From contig JACKLK010000001.1 of assembly GCA_024236015.1 (NCBI GenBank), positions 186,001 to 250,000 of the forward strand: DNA of 64,000 bases, in the 5' to 3' direction. Shown here piece by piece: positions 7,783-16,237 of the stretch (positions are counted from its first letter, which is position 1; each line of letters starts with the position of its first letter). Made by a program: the position numbers and the translations under genes. The notes under the pieces are model-generated. The model worked only from the letters and a program-made list of their open reading frames with translations. It ran no database searches and was not told where the DNA came from. Origin of the DNA: Rhodoferax sp. (lineage in GTDB: Bacteria; Pseudomonadota; Gammaproteobacteria; Burkholderiales; Burkholderiaceae_C).

Positions 7783-8667
7783 ATGACCGATTCTGGCCCG
7801 CTTCCCGAACGCAGCGGCGGCGCGGCGCGCCGGCGCATGACACGCGTCGTCGATGCCGGTCTCGAGCTCGGCGACACCGCCTTGCAGCAACTCGATCCGG
7901 CGCGCTGGAGCCGTTCGCCGGTGCGCTGGCTGCTGGGCTGGTGGATGGTGGCGCAGTTCGCCGCCCAGATGCTGGTGCTGGCGCTGTCGCCGTCGAGTTA
8001 CCGGCGCAGCCAGCGGCCGGTCATTTACCGCCAGCTCCATGGCGCGACGGCGCCGCTGCTGGCCGGTTTCGTCGCCTTGTCGGCCTTGCTCAGCCTGGTC
8101 ATCATTCGCATCGTCATCGCCAGCGCCGCGGCCTACGGCCTGTCGCAATACGCGCTCGACGTGCTGGTGCGTACCCTGGTGCTGGAACTGCTGCCGCTGC
8201 TGGTGGCCTTGTACGTCGCGTTGCGCTTCACCATGCCCAGCGGCGAGGAGGTGGCCGACCTGCGCCAGCAAGGCGTGTTGCACGTGATGTGGCGCAGCGG
8301 GGGCGACCCCGCGCGCGACCTGCTGTTGCCGCGGGTGCTGGCGGGCGTGTTCTCGGTCGTGTTCCTGGCCGCGCTCAGCGCGGTGCTGGCGCTGGTCATG
8401 ACCTACGTCTCGCTGTACGGCTTCAACGCCTGGGGCTTCGGCGCCTATACCCGCGACGTGGGCCACGTGTTCACACCGGTGGTCACGCTGATCCTGTGCC
8501 TGAAGGCGTTTTTCTTCAGCCTGGTGGTGGCGATCCTGCCGATTGCGCCCAACCCGCGCTACGATGGCGCCCCGCTGCGCCGGCGCGACGAGATCAGCCA
8601 GCTCGGCCGCCTGTTCGCGCTGATCCTGCTGATCGAGGTGTTCTCGCTGGTGGGCAACTATTATTGA
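7783..8667 (+). CDS. MlaE-type ABC transporter permease
   Basis: A 294-residue inner-membrane protein with about five or six membrane segments and the hallmark MlaE-family cytoplasmic helix, here SGEEVADLRQQGVLHVMW at about residues 150-168, which contacts the ATPase. I begin at the ATG at 7783 rather than the longer open frame because it lies just before the conserved part. The next gene is an MCE (MlaD-like) protein and the third a lipoprotein, the normal set for a lipid transporter moving phospholipids or sterol-like lipids across the envelope. Unusually, the ATP-binding gene (MlaF-like) normally found in such sets is absent: only 28 bases separate the permease from the MCE gene. Confidence 0.8.
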   Translation: MTDSGPLPERSGGAARRRMTRVVDAGLELGDTALQQLDPARWSRSPVRWLLGWWMVAQFAAQMLVLALSPSSYRRSQRPVIYRQLHGATAPLLAGFVALSALLSLVIIRIVIASAAAYGLSQYALDVLVRTLVLELLPLLVALYVALRFTMPSGEEVADLRQQGVLHVMWRSGGDPARDLLLPRVLAGVFSVVFLAALSAVLALVMTYVSLYGFNAWGFGAYTRDVGHVFTPVVTLILCLKAFFFSLVVAILPIAPNPRYDGAPLRRRDEISQLGRLFALILLIEVFSLVGNYY

Positions 8668-8695
8668 TTGACAGAACCGGCCCCGCGCCCGATCC

Positions 8696-9697
8696 ATGCC
8701 CGAACCCATCGAATCCCCGCCGCCGCCGGTGCGCCATCTCGAGCTCAAGGCCCGCTTGTTGCTGCTGGCCATGGTGCTGCTGGTCTCGGGCGCCATCGGC
8801 TACCTGATGTATGCGCGCGGCGCGTTCGAACGCACCCAGCAGCTGGTGCTGATCGCCGACGATTCCGAAGGCATCGTGGTCGGCATGAACATGACCTTCT
8901 CCGGTTTCCCGATCGGCCGGGTCGGGCGCATCGAACTCTCGTCCGAGGGCAATGCCCGCATCATCGTCGACGTGCCGCACAAGGACGCGCACTGGCTGCG
9001 CACCTCCAGCGTGTTCACGATGGAAAGCGGCCTGGTCGGCGGCACCAAGATCCGCGCCTTCAGCGGCGTGTTGACCGATCCGCCGCTGCCCGACGGGGCC
9101 GAACGCAAGGTGTTGCGCGGCGACGCGGCCGCCGAGATTCCGCGCATGGTCGCCAGCGTGCGCGAACTGGTCAGCAACCTGGGCGCGTTGACCAGCCAGG
9201 AGGCGCCGCTCAATGCCAGCCTGCGCAACCTGCAGCTGGCCGCCGAGCGGCTCAACGGCCCGCGTGGCGCCATCGGCGTGTTGCTGGGCAACGATGCCGA
9301 TGCGCGGCAGCTGTCGCAGGCACTGGCGCGCACCAATGCCTTGCTGGCGCGGGTCGACGGCCTGGTGCTCAAGGCCGACGGCATCGCCCAGCGCACCGAT
9401 GGCATGATCGCGCGCGCCGACCAGCAGGTGTTCGGCCAGGACGGCGTGGTGTCCGAGACCCGCGCCACCGTGGTGCAGCTCAACGGCCTGCTGATGGACG
9501 CACGCAACAGCCTGAAGAAGGTCGACGCTGTGCTGGTCGAGGCCCAGGCCATCGGTGCGAACACGCGCGAGGCCACCACCGACCTGGGCAGCCTGCGCGC
9601 CGAGGTCGAGGCCAGCCTGCGCAAGGTCGAGCACCTGGTCAACGAGATCAACCGCAAGTGGCCATTTGCGCGCGATGCGCAGATCAAGTTGCCATGA
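8696..9697 (+). CDS. MCE-domain (MlaD-like) lipid transport protein
   Basis: A 333-residue membrane-anchored periplasmic lipid-binding subunit. One membrane helix at about residues 20-40 (LEL-KARLLLLAMVLLVS region) is followed by the MCE domain at about 45-130, with FERTQQLVLIADDSEGIVVG and the FSGFPIGRVGRIEL core characteristic of the family. The rest is a long alpha-helical region with many AQRTDGMIARADQ-type heptads, as in MCE proteins that form extended tubes or needles. It ends in the same ATGA overlap that starts the lipoprotein gene, so the two are translationally coupled. Its partner permease is immediately upstream. Confidence 0.88.
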   Translation: MPEPIESPPPPVRHLELKARLLLLAMVLLVSGAIGYLMYARGAFERTQQLVLIADDSEGIVVGMNMTFSGFPIGRVGRIELSSEGNARIIVDVPHKDAHWLRTSSVFTMESGLVGGTKIRAFSGVLTDPPLPDGAERKVLRGDAAAEIPRMVASVRELVSNLGALTSQEAPLNASLRNLQLAAERLNGPRGAIGVLLGNDADARQLSQALARTNALLARVDGLVLKADGIAQRTDGMIARADQQVFGQDGVVSETRATVVQLNGLLMDARNSLKKVDAVLVEAQAIGANTREATTDLGSLRAEVEASLRKVEHLVNEINRKWPFARDAQIKLP

Positions 9698-10371
9698 CGC
9701 CGATCGTCGCCACCCGATTCCTTGCGGCTGCGCTGGCCGTGGTGCTCGCCGGCTGCGCCGGCACGCCGCCGCCGCCGGACTGGCAGCTCAATGCGCAAGG
9801 CGCGATCGAACGCGCACAGGACGCGTATCTGTCCGGCCAGGGCCGCATCGAGGAGCTGGAGTTCGCACGGGCCCGCGCCGAGATCGCGCGCACCGGCCGC
9901 GCCGACCTGCTGGCCCGCGCCGAACTGGTGCGTTGCGCGACCCGGGTGGCCAGCCTGGTGTTCGAGCCCTGCACCGGCTTTGACGCCTGGCAGGCCGATG
10001 CGGCGCCCGCCGAGCAGGCCTATGCGCGTTACCTGCAGGCGCAGGCCACGGCGCCGGACGCCGGGTTGTTGCCGCCGCAGCACCGGTCCATGCTGGCGTC
10101 GGCCGCCGGCGGCGCGCAACTGGCCGCGGTGCAGGAGCCGTTGTCGCGGCTGGTCGCCGCCGGCGTGTTGCTGCGCGGCAACCGTGCCGATCCGCAGACC
10201 ATCACGCTGGCGATCGATGCCGCATCGAGCCAGGGCTGGCGCCGGCCGCTGCTGGCCTGGCTGGGTGTGCAGGCGCAACGCGCCGAACAGGCCGGCGACG
10301 CGGACGCGCTGGCGCGCATCCGGCGGCGCATGCAGCTCGTCGGCGGCGAGGCGCCGGCGCGCCGGCCCTGA
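9694..10371 (+). CDS. lipoprotein of the MCE transport set
   Basis: A 225-residue predicted lipoprotein. The signal peptide ends in a lipobox (AVVLAGCAG), so the mature protein starts at C22 and is probably anchored in the outer membrane. The mature part is helical and alanine-rich with two additional cysteines (VRCATRV, FEPCTGF). The start overlaps the MCE gene stop by four bases. By position it corresponds to the auxiliary lipoprotein of MlaE-MCE operons, but I do not recognise the ABC_trans_aux fold in it and cannot assign a function beyond that. A 17-base gap precedes the next gene. Confidence 0.75.
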   Translation: MTPIVATRFLAAALAVVLAGCAGTPPPPDWQLNAQGAIERAQDAYLSGQGRIEELEFARARAEIARTGRADLLARAELVRCATRVASLVFEPCTGFDAWQADAAPAEQAYARYLQAQATAPDAGLLPPQHRSMLASAAGGAQLAAVQEPLSRLVAAGVLLRGNRADPQTITLAIDAASSQGWRRPLLAWLGVQAQRAEQAGDADALARIRRRMQLVGGEAPARRP

Positions 10372-10388
10372 CGCAAACCGGACCGCTC

Positions 10389-10928
10389 GTGACGCCGAAC
10401 CGCTATTTCCGCTTTGCCAGCCGCACGCCGGTGCTGCTGGCCACCGGCACGGGGGTGCTGGTCTGGCTGCTGCTGGTGTTTCCGTCCCTGCCCATCGGCG
10501 GCGACGTGCTCGACATTCGCGCGGGTTACGGTTTTGCGGAGTTCCAGGCCGCGATGGAGCAATACGGCGCGGCCGGCCGGCGCGTCTACGCCTGGTCGAG
10601 CCCGACGCTGGACACGATTTTTCCGGCGCTGTACGTGACCCTGTTCGTCGGCCTGCTGGTCCGGCTGCGGCCATCGGACGGCTGGACCTGGCTGGCCTGG
10701 ATCCCGGTGTTCGCCGGCGTCTGGGACCTGTGCGAGAACGCGCAGATCACCGCCATGCTGCTGATGTACCCGGACGTCGGCCCGACCCAGGTCGCCTGGG
10801 CATCGTTCTTCACCTACATGAAGAACGTCTGGATCGGTCCGGCCTACCAGTTGCCGACGGTGGCGCTGGTGCTGGCGGCGCTGATCCGCGGGTGGTGGCG
10901 CCGCCGGCGCGACCGCGCCACCCGCTAG
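10389..10928 (+). CDS. conserved membrane protein, function unknown
   Basis: A 179-residue protein starting at GTG (10389). About four membrane segments can be drawn: residues 13-33, 78-95, 103-120 and 152-172. The second half holds a polar-containing segment FAGVWDLCENAQITAMLLMYP and ends in a strongly basic tail (WWRRRRDRATR) typical of a cytoplasmic C-terminus. It follows the lipoprotein by 17 bases and may share its transcript. I do not recognise the family. Confidence 0.7.
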   Translation: MTPNRYFRFASRTPVLLATGTGVLVWLLLVFPSLPIGGDVLDIRAGYGFAEFQAAMEQYGAAGRRVYAWSSPTLDTIFPALYVTLFVGLLVRLRPSDGWTWLAWIPVFAGVWDLCENAQITAMLLMYPDVGPTQVAWASFFTYMKNVWIGPAYQLPTVALVLAALIRGWWRRRRDRATR

Positions 10929-11052
10929 GCGGCCAGCGGGGGGGTGCCACGGAGCCGATGCGATACTCTGGCGCACGGCGGCCGGGCGGCCCGCTGCCGA
11001 TGCCGGCGCATGCCGCGCCGTGGCAGGCACATGTACAGGAGGTATCGCGTCG

Positions 11053-11646
11053 ATGACAACCACAACCCTGGTCCTGCTGGTGCTGCTGGCGATCGTGCTG
11101 GTGCTGGGTATCGTGATCTACAACAAGCTCACCCGGCTGCGCAACGCGATCGCCAACGCCTTTGCGCAGATCGACGTGCAGCTCAAGCGCCGCTACGACC
11201 TGATTCCCAACCTGGTCGAGACCGCGCGCAAGTACCTGCAGCATGAACGCGAGACCCTCGAGGCGGTGATCGCCGCGCGCAACCAGGCCCAGGCGGCCGC
11301 CGGCAAGGCGCGTGCCGACCTGGCCGGTGCCGGCAACGTCGCCGCGCTCGGCGCCGCCGAGGCCGCGCTGGGCGGCGCGCTGGGCAAGCTGATGGTGGTT
11401 GTCGAGGCTTATCCCGAACTCAAGGCCGACCGCAACATGCGCGAGTTCGCCGAGGAGCTGACCTCGACCGAGAACCGCATCGGCTTTGCACGCCAGGCCT
11501 ACAACGACAACGTGCTCGACTACAACGACGCCGCGATGCAGTTTCCCGCCAACCTGGTGGCGCGGCTGTTCGGCTTCGACGAGGCCGCCACGCTGCAGTC
11601 CACCCAGTCCGCCGCCGAACGCAGTGCGCCCGCGGTCCGCTTCTGA
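11053..11646 (+). CDS. lemA: LemA family protein
   Basis: A 197-residue LemA protein. The ATG at 11053 has an ideal ribosome-binding site (AGGAGG at 11037-11042), so I prefer it to the longer open frame. The N-terminal anchor (residues 6-27) is followed by the family signature YNKLTRLRNAIANAFAQIDV and QLKRRYDLIPNLVETARKY, then a long helical bundle and the conserved FAEELTSTENRIGFARQAYND block. LemA proteins sit on the inner membrane and are commonly paired with M48 metalloproteases or TPM proteins in envelope stress roles. Here the M48 gene follows by 28 bases, which supports that pairing. Confidence 0.92.
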   Translation: MTTTTLVLLVLLAIVLVLGIVIYNKLTRLRNAIANAFAQIDVQLKRRYDLIPNLVETARKYLQHERETLEAVIAARNQAQAAAGKARADLAGAGNVAALGAAEAALGGALGKLMVVVEAYPELKADRNMREFAEELTSTENRIGFARQAYNDNVLDYNDAAMQFPANLVARLFGFDEAATLQSTQSAAERSAPAVRF

Positions 11647-11674
11647 GGCCGTGTAGCAGCCCTGCGACCGCGCC

Positions 11675-13678
11675 GTGCGTTTTCGCCAGCACCAGGACCA
11701 GGCCCGGTCGGCGACCCGGCGCCTGCTGCTGCTGTTCCTGCTGACCGTGCTGGCGACGGTGCTGGCCGTCAACGTCGTGCTGGCGCTGCTGTGGTCCTTG
11801 CAGACCGGCAATCTGCTCGACTATCCGCGCTGGTTCTTCGAGACCAACAGCGTGTTGTGCGCCGCCTTCATCCTGGGCGGCAGCTGGATCGAGACCGTGC
11901 AGCTGCGGCGCGGCGGCGCCCATGTGGCGCAGATGGTGGGCGGGCGCGAGTTGCTGGTGCCACGCGACGGCCACGAGCAGCGGCTGCGCAACGTGGTCGA
12001 GGAGATGGCGATCGCCAGCGGCCTGAAGGTGCCGCGCATCTTCGTGCTCGACCGCGATGACGCCATCAACGCCTTTGCCGCGGGCTGGGAGCAGAACGAC
12101 AGCGTGGTGGCGGTGACGCGCGGCGCGTTGCAGCGGCTCAACCGCGACGAGCTGCAGGGTGTGGTGGCCCATGAGTTCAGCCATATCCTGCAGGGCGACG
12201 CCCGGCTGAACATGCGCCTGATCGGCCATGTGTGGGGCTTGCAGCTGCTGTTCCTGCTCGGGCGCGACCTGTTCGGCGCCACCGACGCGCGTGGCCGCCG
12301 CACCGCCTTCGTGCTGATGGGCCTGGGGCTGATGGTGGTGGGCAGCATCGGCTGGCTGGCCGGGCGGCTGCTCAAGGCGGCGGTGTCGCGCCAGCGTGAG
12401 TTCCTGGCCGATGCGGCGGCGGTGCAGTTCACGCGCCAGCGCGACGGCATCGGCGGCGCCTTGCGCAAGATCGCCGGCCAGCATGCCGACGGGCAGGGCA
12501 GCGTGGCCAGCAGCCGCGCCGAGGTGATCTCGCACATGTTGCTGTCATCCGACATCTTCCGATCTGCTGGCGCGCTGGCCACCCATCCACCGCTGGCCGA
12601 ACGCATCCGGCGCATCTACGGCCGGCCGATGGCGGCGCTGCCCAGCGAAGTGGTGGCCGCCGAGCGGCCGGCGACACCGACGGTGGCGGACATGGCCATG
12701 GCCTTCGACGGCGGCATCGGCGGCGGGCCCTCCGTTGCGCCCGCGGAGGTGCAAGGTGACGGCGAGGGAACGGGCAAAGGCGAAGGCGATGGAAATGGCG
12801 AGGGCGATGGAAATGGCGAGGGCGATGGAATCGCAGAGGGAGTCGGTGTCGGCGTTTTGCCGACGACCGGCGACCCCGCCGCGGCGGCGCCGCCGCCGCC
12901 GCAGACCTGGCTGGATGACCTGTTGTCCATCGCCTGGCCACACGATCTGGAGCCGGCCACGCTGGCCTTCCTGGTTCCGGCGCCGGACGGGCCGGAGCAC
13001 CGGGCCTGGCGCAGCGTGTGCGCGACGCCCGAGAGCGGCCGGTCGGACCATGTGCTGCAGCAGGCCTGGGCCCTGCCGGCGAACATGCGCCAGGCCGGGT
13101 TCGAGCGCCTGCTGACGCGGTGTGCGTCCCTGCCGCTGGCCGAGCGCGCGCAGCTGCGCCGACATGCCCACCGGATCATGGGCTCGGACGGTCGGCTGGT
13201 GTTCGCCGAGATCTGGCATCGCCTGTTGCTCGACCATGTGCTGGCGTTGCACCACGAAAGCGTCATGCGCGAGACCCATGCCTTGTCCTTGGCTGCCTGT
13301 GCGCCGGCCATCGCCGTGGTGACCGAAGTGCTGGCCACGCAGTGCGGCGCTGGTGCGGATGCGCGTGGCGGCAAGCCTGCACCATGGCACGCCGCGCTGG
13401 CCACGGCGCTCGAGCTCGACGCCTTGCCGGCAGCCGCGGCGGCGCCGACCTTGCCGGCCATCACCGGCGCCGTAAAGCGGCTCGCCTGCCTGTCGTGGAT
13501 GCTGCGGCCCCGGCTGATGAAGGCCTGGTGCGCCCTGGTGCTGGGCGGGCCGGACGGGGGAGTGGGGGCGCCGCAGGAGGTGGCCGATGCCCTGCGCACC
13601 TTGTGCATCCTGATCGACACGCCGATGCCGCCGTTGCTGCGCCAGCGTTATCCGCAGGGGGAGCCGGCCGCAGGTTGA
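11675..13678 (+). CDS. M48-family membrane metalloprotease with large C-terminal extension
   Basis: A 667-residue HtpX-like zinc protease starting at GTG. Two N-terminal membrane helices lie at about residues 14-35 and 50-67, then the catalytic domain with VVAHEFSHILQGDARLN (HExxH at about 166-170) and the third zinc ligand in RQREFLADAAAVQF (near 242); two more membrane helices lie between them. Residues about 358-392 are a low-complexity Gly/Asp/Glu/Asn stretch encoded by an 18-bp tandem repeat. A further 270-residue helical domain follows, containing RRHAHRIMGSDGRLVFAEI, a TerB-like pattern. HtpX itself is about 290 residues, so the extension is distinctive. It is the partner of lemA and probably degrades misfolded membrane proteins. 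Confidence 0.88.
   Translation: MRFRQHQDQARSATRRLLLLFLLTVLATVLAVNVVLALLWSLQTGNLLDYPRWFFETNSVLCAAFILGGSWIETVQLRRGGAHVAQMVGGRELLVPRDGHEQRLRNVVEEMAIASGLKVPRIFVLDRDDAINAFAAGWEQNDSVVAVTRGALQRLNRDELQGVVAHEFSHILQGDARLNMRLIGHVWGLQLLFLLGRDLFGATDARGRRTAFVLMGLGLMVVGSIGWLAGRLLKAAVSRQREFLADAAAVQFTRQRDGIGGALRKIAGQHADGQGSVASSRAEVISHMLLSSDIFRSAGALATHPPLAERIRRIYGRPMAALPSEVVAAERPATPTVADMAMAFDGGIGGGPSVAPAEVQGDGEGTGKGEGDGNGEGDGNGEGDGIAEGVGVGVLPTTGDPAAAAPPPPQTWLDDLLSIAWPHDLEPATLAFLVPAPDGPEHRAWRSVCATPESGRSDHVLQQAWALPANMRQAGFERLLTRCASLPLAERAQLRRHAHRIMGSDGRLVFAEIWHRLLLDHVLALHHESVMRETHALSLAACAPAIAVVTEVLATQCGAGADARGGKPAPWHAALATALELDALPAAAAAPTLPAITGAVKRLACLSWMLRPRLMKAWCALVLGGPDGGVGAPQEVADALRTLCILIDTPMPPLLRQRYPQGEPAAG
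12785..12830 (+). repeat. 18-bp tandem repeat inside the M48 protease gene
   Basis: Two and a half copies of GGCGATGGAAATGGCGAG at 12785-12802, 12803-12820 and 12821-12830 (partial). The unit encodes Gly-Asp-Gly-Asn-Gly-Glu. The unit length is a multiple of three, so copy-number changes would lengthen or shorten the linker without breaking the frame. Confidence 0.85.
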
Positions 13679-13706
13679 GCTTGTACCGGCGGCGGGCGCC
13701 GGCGCC

Positions 13707-14630
13707 TTACAGCGCGCGCAGAATGCCCAGTGCGAACGGCACGCTGAGCAGTCCCAGCAGGGTCGACACGGTGACCAGGCCCGCGGTGTAGCCGCCGTCG
13801 TATCCCATGCGCACGGCCAGCACATAACAACTCGATGCCGTGGGCATGGCCGAGAAGATCAGCAGGGTCGTGGTCTGGGCCGGGTCCAGGCCGATCAGGC
13901 GCGCCAGTATCCAGGCCAGCAGCGGCAACCACAGGTGCCGGATCGACAGCAGCGCCACCGACAGGACCTTGTCGCCGCGCAGCCGGCCCGGCTGCAGGCC
14001 GGCGCCGGCGGCCATCAGGCCCAGGCCCAATGCCGCGGCACCGATGCGGCTGGCCGTGGGCTCCAGGAACGCGGGCATGGAGAAACCGGCCAGGTTGGCG
14101 CCCAGGCCGGTCACGGTGCCGATGATCAGCGGGTTGCGCACCAGCTCGGCCAGCAGGCCACGCTGGGCGTGGCGGGCCATCGGCCAGACGGCGCCGATGT
14201 TGAGCACCGGCACACATACGCCGACCAGTACCGCGATTAGCACCGTGCCTTGGGCGCCCAGCATCCGGTCCGCCAGCGCCAGTGCGATGAAGGTGTTGAA
14301 GCGGAACGCCACCTGGGCGCCTGCCGCATGTTCGCGCCGGTTCACGCGCGGCCCGATCCAGGGCAGGTAGGGCAGCACGTAGGCCATGCCGATGCCGCCC
14401 AGGCACAAGGCCCAGCCGGCCAGCACCAGTTCGGATGCCGCGGTCAGGTCCAGCGGCTGGCGCACGATGGAGTGGAACAGCAGCACCGGGAACAGCAGGT
14501 AGTAGACCAGGCGCTCGACGGCGGTCCAGACGCTGCGATCCAGTGCGGTGAACCGGCAGACCAGGTATCCCAACAGGATCAGCGAGAAGTCGGGAAACAG
14601 CAGTTGCAGGTAATTCACGGCGGTGAGCAT
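13707..14630 (-). CDS. AEC-family (auxin efflux carrier-like) transporter
   Basis: A 307-residue inner-membrane carrier with about ten hydrophobic segments across its length, starting MLTAVNYLQLLFPDFSLILLG. The family layout of two five-helix halves is visible, with the charged central loop around RHAQRGLLAELVRNPLIIG leading into the second half, the conserved NPLIIG motif, and the C-terminal FSAMPTASSCYVLAVRMG block. AEC proteins export or exchange small organic acids such as malate or malonate; the substrate cannot be read here. It is transcribed away from xerD, with a 100-base gap between start codons, and converges on the M48 gene. Confidence 0.85.
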   Translation of the reverse strand: MLTAVNYLQLLFPDFSLILLGYLVCRFTALDRSVWTAVERLVYYLLFPVLLFHSIVRQPLDLTAASELVLAGWALCLGGIGMAYVLPYLPWIGPRVNRREHAAGAQVAFRFNTFIALALADRMLGAQGTVLIAVLVGVCVPVLNIGAVWPMARHAQRGLLAELVRNPLIIGTVTGLGANLAGFSMPAFLEPTASRIGAAALGLGLMAAGAGLQPGRLRGDKVLSVALLSIRHLWLPLLAWILARLIGLDPAQTTTLLIFSAMPTASSCYVLAVRMGYDGGYTAGLVTVSTLLGLLSVPFALGILRAL

Positions 14631-14730
14631 AACAGCCGCCCCGGGGCGTTACAGGGTGCCGAAACACGGGGTGCCGGGGCGGCGTCCGGCCCGATCGCAG
14701 GGGGGCTGGCGCGCGGGTACCATCGGCGGC

Positions 14731-15645
14731 GTGGCCACCGACTCCCAGACCGACAATGCCGCGATCGACGCCTTCACCGACGCCTTGTGGCTCGAGGACG
14801 GCCTGTCGCGCAACACGCTTTCGGCGTACCGCCGTGACCTCGAACTGTTCGCGCACTGGTTGCGTCCGCAAGGGCTGGCGCTGACGGACGTCGGCGAGCA
14901 GCATCTCCATGCCTATTTCTCCGCGCGCCACGCGCAGAGCAAGGCCACCACCGCGAACCGGCGCCTGACCGTGTTCAAGCGCTTCTTCCGCTGGGCGCTG
15001 CGCGAACGCCTGGTCGGCGCGGACCCGACCTTGCGCCTGCAGTCGGCGCGCCAGGCGCTGCGCGTGCCCAAGACCCTGAGCGAGGCCCAGGTCGAGGCGC
15101 TGCTGGCGGCCCCGGACGTGGACACGATGCTGGGCATCCGCGACCGCACCATGCTCGAGCTGATGTATGCCAGCGGCCTGCGCGTGAGCGAACTGGTGGG
15201 GCTGCGCACGCTCAATGTCGGCTTGCAGGAGAACGTGCTGCAGGTCGTGGGCAAGGGCAGCAAGGAGCGGCTGGTGCCGTTCGGCGAGGAGGCCGGGTTG
15301 TGGCTGCGGCGCTACCTGGAGCAATCGCGCCCGGCGCTGACCGGTGCGCGCCAGACCGTGGCCCTGTTCGTGACCAGCAGCGGCGTCAATGCCGGCAGTG
15401 CGATGTCACGGGTGATGTTCTGGAGCATCGTGAAGAAATACGCGCTGCGCGCCGGCCTGGACACGGCGCCGTCGCCGCACACGCTGCGCCATGCCTTCGC
15501 GACCCATCTGCTGAACCACGGCGCCGACCTGCGCGCGGTGCAGATGCTGCTCGGCCATGCCGACATCTCGACGACGACGATCTACACCCATGTGGCGCGC
15601 GAGCGGCTGCGGCAACTGCATGCGCGCCACCATCCGCGCGGATGA
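14731..15645 (+). CDS. xerD: site-specific tyrosine recombinase XerD
   Basis: A 304-residue tyrosine recombinase that resolves chromosome dimers at dif with XerC and FtsK. The GTG at 14731 gives a normal N-terminus (core-binding SAM-like domain at about 10-95, with LSRNTLSAYRRDLELFAHWL). All catalytic residues are present: R near 150 in SGLRVSELVGL, K near 174 in GKGSKERLVPFG, H-x-x-R near 249-252 in HTLRHAFATHLL, H in LLGHADIST and nucleophile Y near 284 in TTIYTHVARERL. I choose XerD over XerC from the N-terminal IDAFTDALWLEDGLS pattern. It is unrelated to the mobile recombinase remnant at 55.2 kb. Confidence 0.9.
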   Translation: MATDSQTDNAAIDAFTDALWLEDGLSRNTLSAYRRDLELFAHWLRPQGLALTDVGEQHLHAYFSARHAQSKATTANRRLTVFKRFFRWALRERLVGADPTLRLQSARQALRVPKTLSEAQVEALLAAPDVDTMLGIRDRTMLELMYASGLRVSELVGLRTLNVGLQENVLQVVGKGSKERLVPFGEEAGLWLRRYLEQSRPALTGARQTVALFVTSSGVNAGSAMSRVMFWSIVKKYALRAGLDTAPSPHTLRHAFATHLLNHGADLRAVQMLLGHADISTTTIYTHVARERLRQLHARHHPRG

Positions 15646-15648
15646 AGC

Positions 15649-16212
15649 TCACCAGCTGCGCGGGCGTCCGGTGTCCAGGTGCACGAACCGGTCGCGGGTA
15701 TAGGTGCCGACACCGCCGGCCTTGAGCGACAGCGCGGCGTCGCGCAGCTCGGTCAGCGGCACGCCGGGCAGGCGCACGTCGATGGCCTTGCCGTCCATGT
15801 GCAGGCTGCGCTTGGCGACACCGCCGCCGCGCGTGGTGCGCAGCCGGTTGTTCGTGGCCGGGCAGCGATACCCCGAGATCACGTGGAACGGCCGGTCGGT
15901 TCCCAGCGCCGTGCGCACCGCATGCAGCAGGTCCAGCAACTGCGGATCGATGGCCCCGACCTCGCCGGTGTAGTGGTCGCGCAGGAAATGGTTGGCCTGT
16001 TCCAGCGCCTGCGGCAGGTAGCGTGCGCCGCTGGCGTAGGTCAGTTCGATCGATTCGCCGGTGTGGGTGTGGCTGAATGCCAGGGTACGCGAGGCGGCGG
16101 TCGAGGCCCAGGCGGCTGGAGCGAGGGTGGCCAGGGCGGAACCGGCCAATGCGATCCGGGTGCTGCGCCGAAGAAACCAGCGGCGCTCCTGGTGAAGCAG
16201 GTCGATAGGCAT
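15649..16212 (-). CDS. DUF882 (YcbK-like) exported peptidase-like protein
   Basis: A 187-residue DUF882 protein. The start at 16212 (MPIDLLHQERRWFLRR) gives a twin-arginine signal with a hydrophobic core IALAGSALATLAPAAWA. The mature domain has the M15-type zinc pattern: RSLHMDGKAIDVRLPG (S-x-H-x-x-G-x-x-x-D) and DRFVHLDTG for the last ligand, plus the HVISGYRCPATNN block. It is thought to act on peptidoglycan cross-links or side peptides. The gene lies 25 bases downstream of an LdtD-type L,D-transpeptidase on the same strand, the same pairing as ycbB-ycbK of Escherichia coli, which supports a shared cell-wall role. Confidence 0.88.
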   Translation of the reverse strand: MPIDLLHQERRWFLRRSTRIALAGSALATLAPAAWASTAASRTLAFSHTHTGESIELTYASGARYLPQALEQANHFLRDHYTGEVGAIDPQLLDLLHAVRTALGTDRPFHVISGYRCPATNNRLRTTRGGGVAKRSLHMDGKAIDVRLPGVPLTELRDAALSLKAGGVGTYTRDRFVHLDTGRPRSW

Positions 16213-16237
16213 GCGCGCAAGATTAACATGGCGCCCC

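Noticed and set aside
14731..15645. xerD as an island integrase
   Set aside because: It has core composition, a full XerD motif set and no island DNA beside it.
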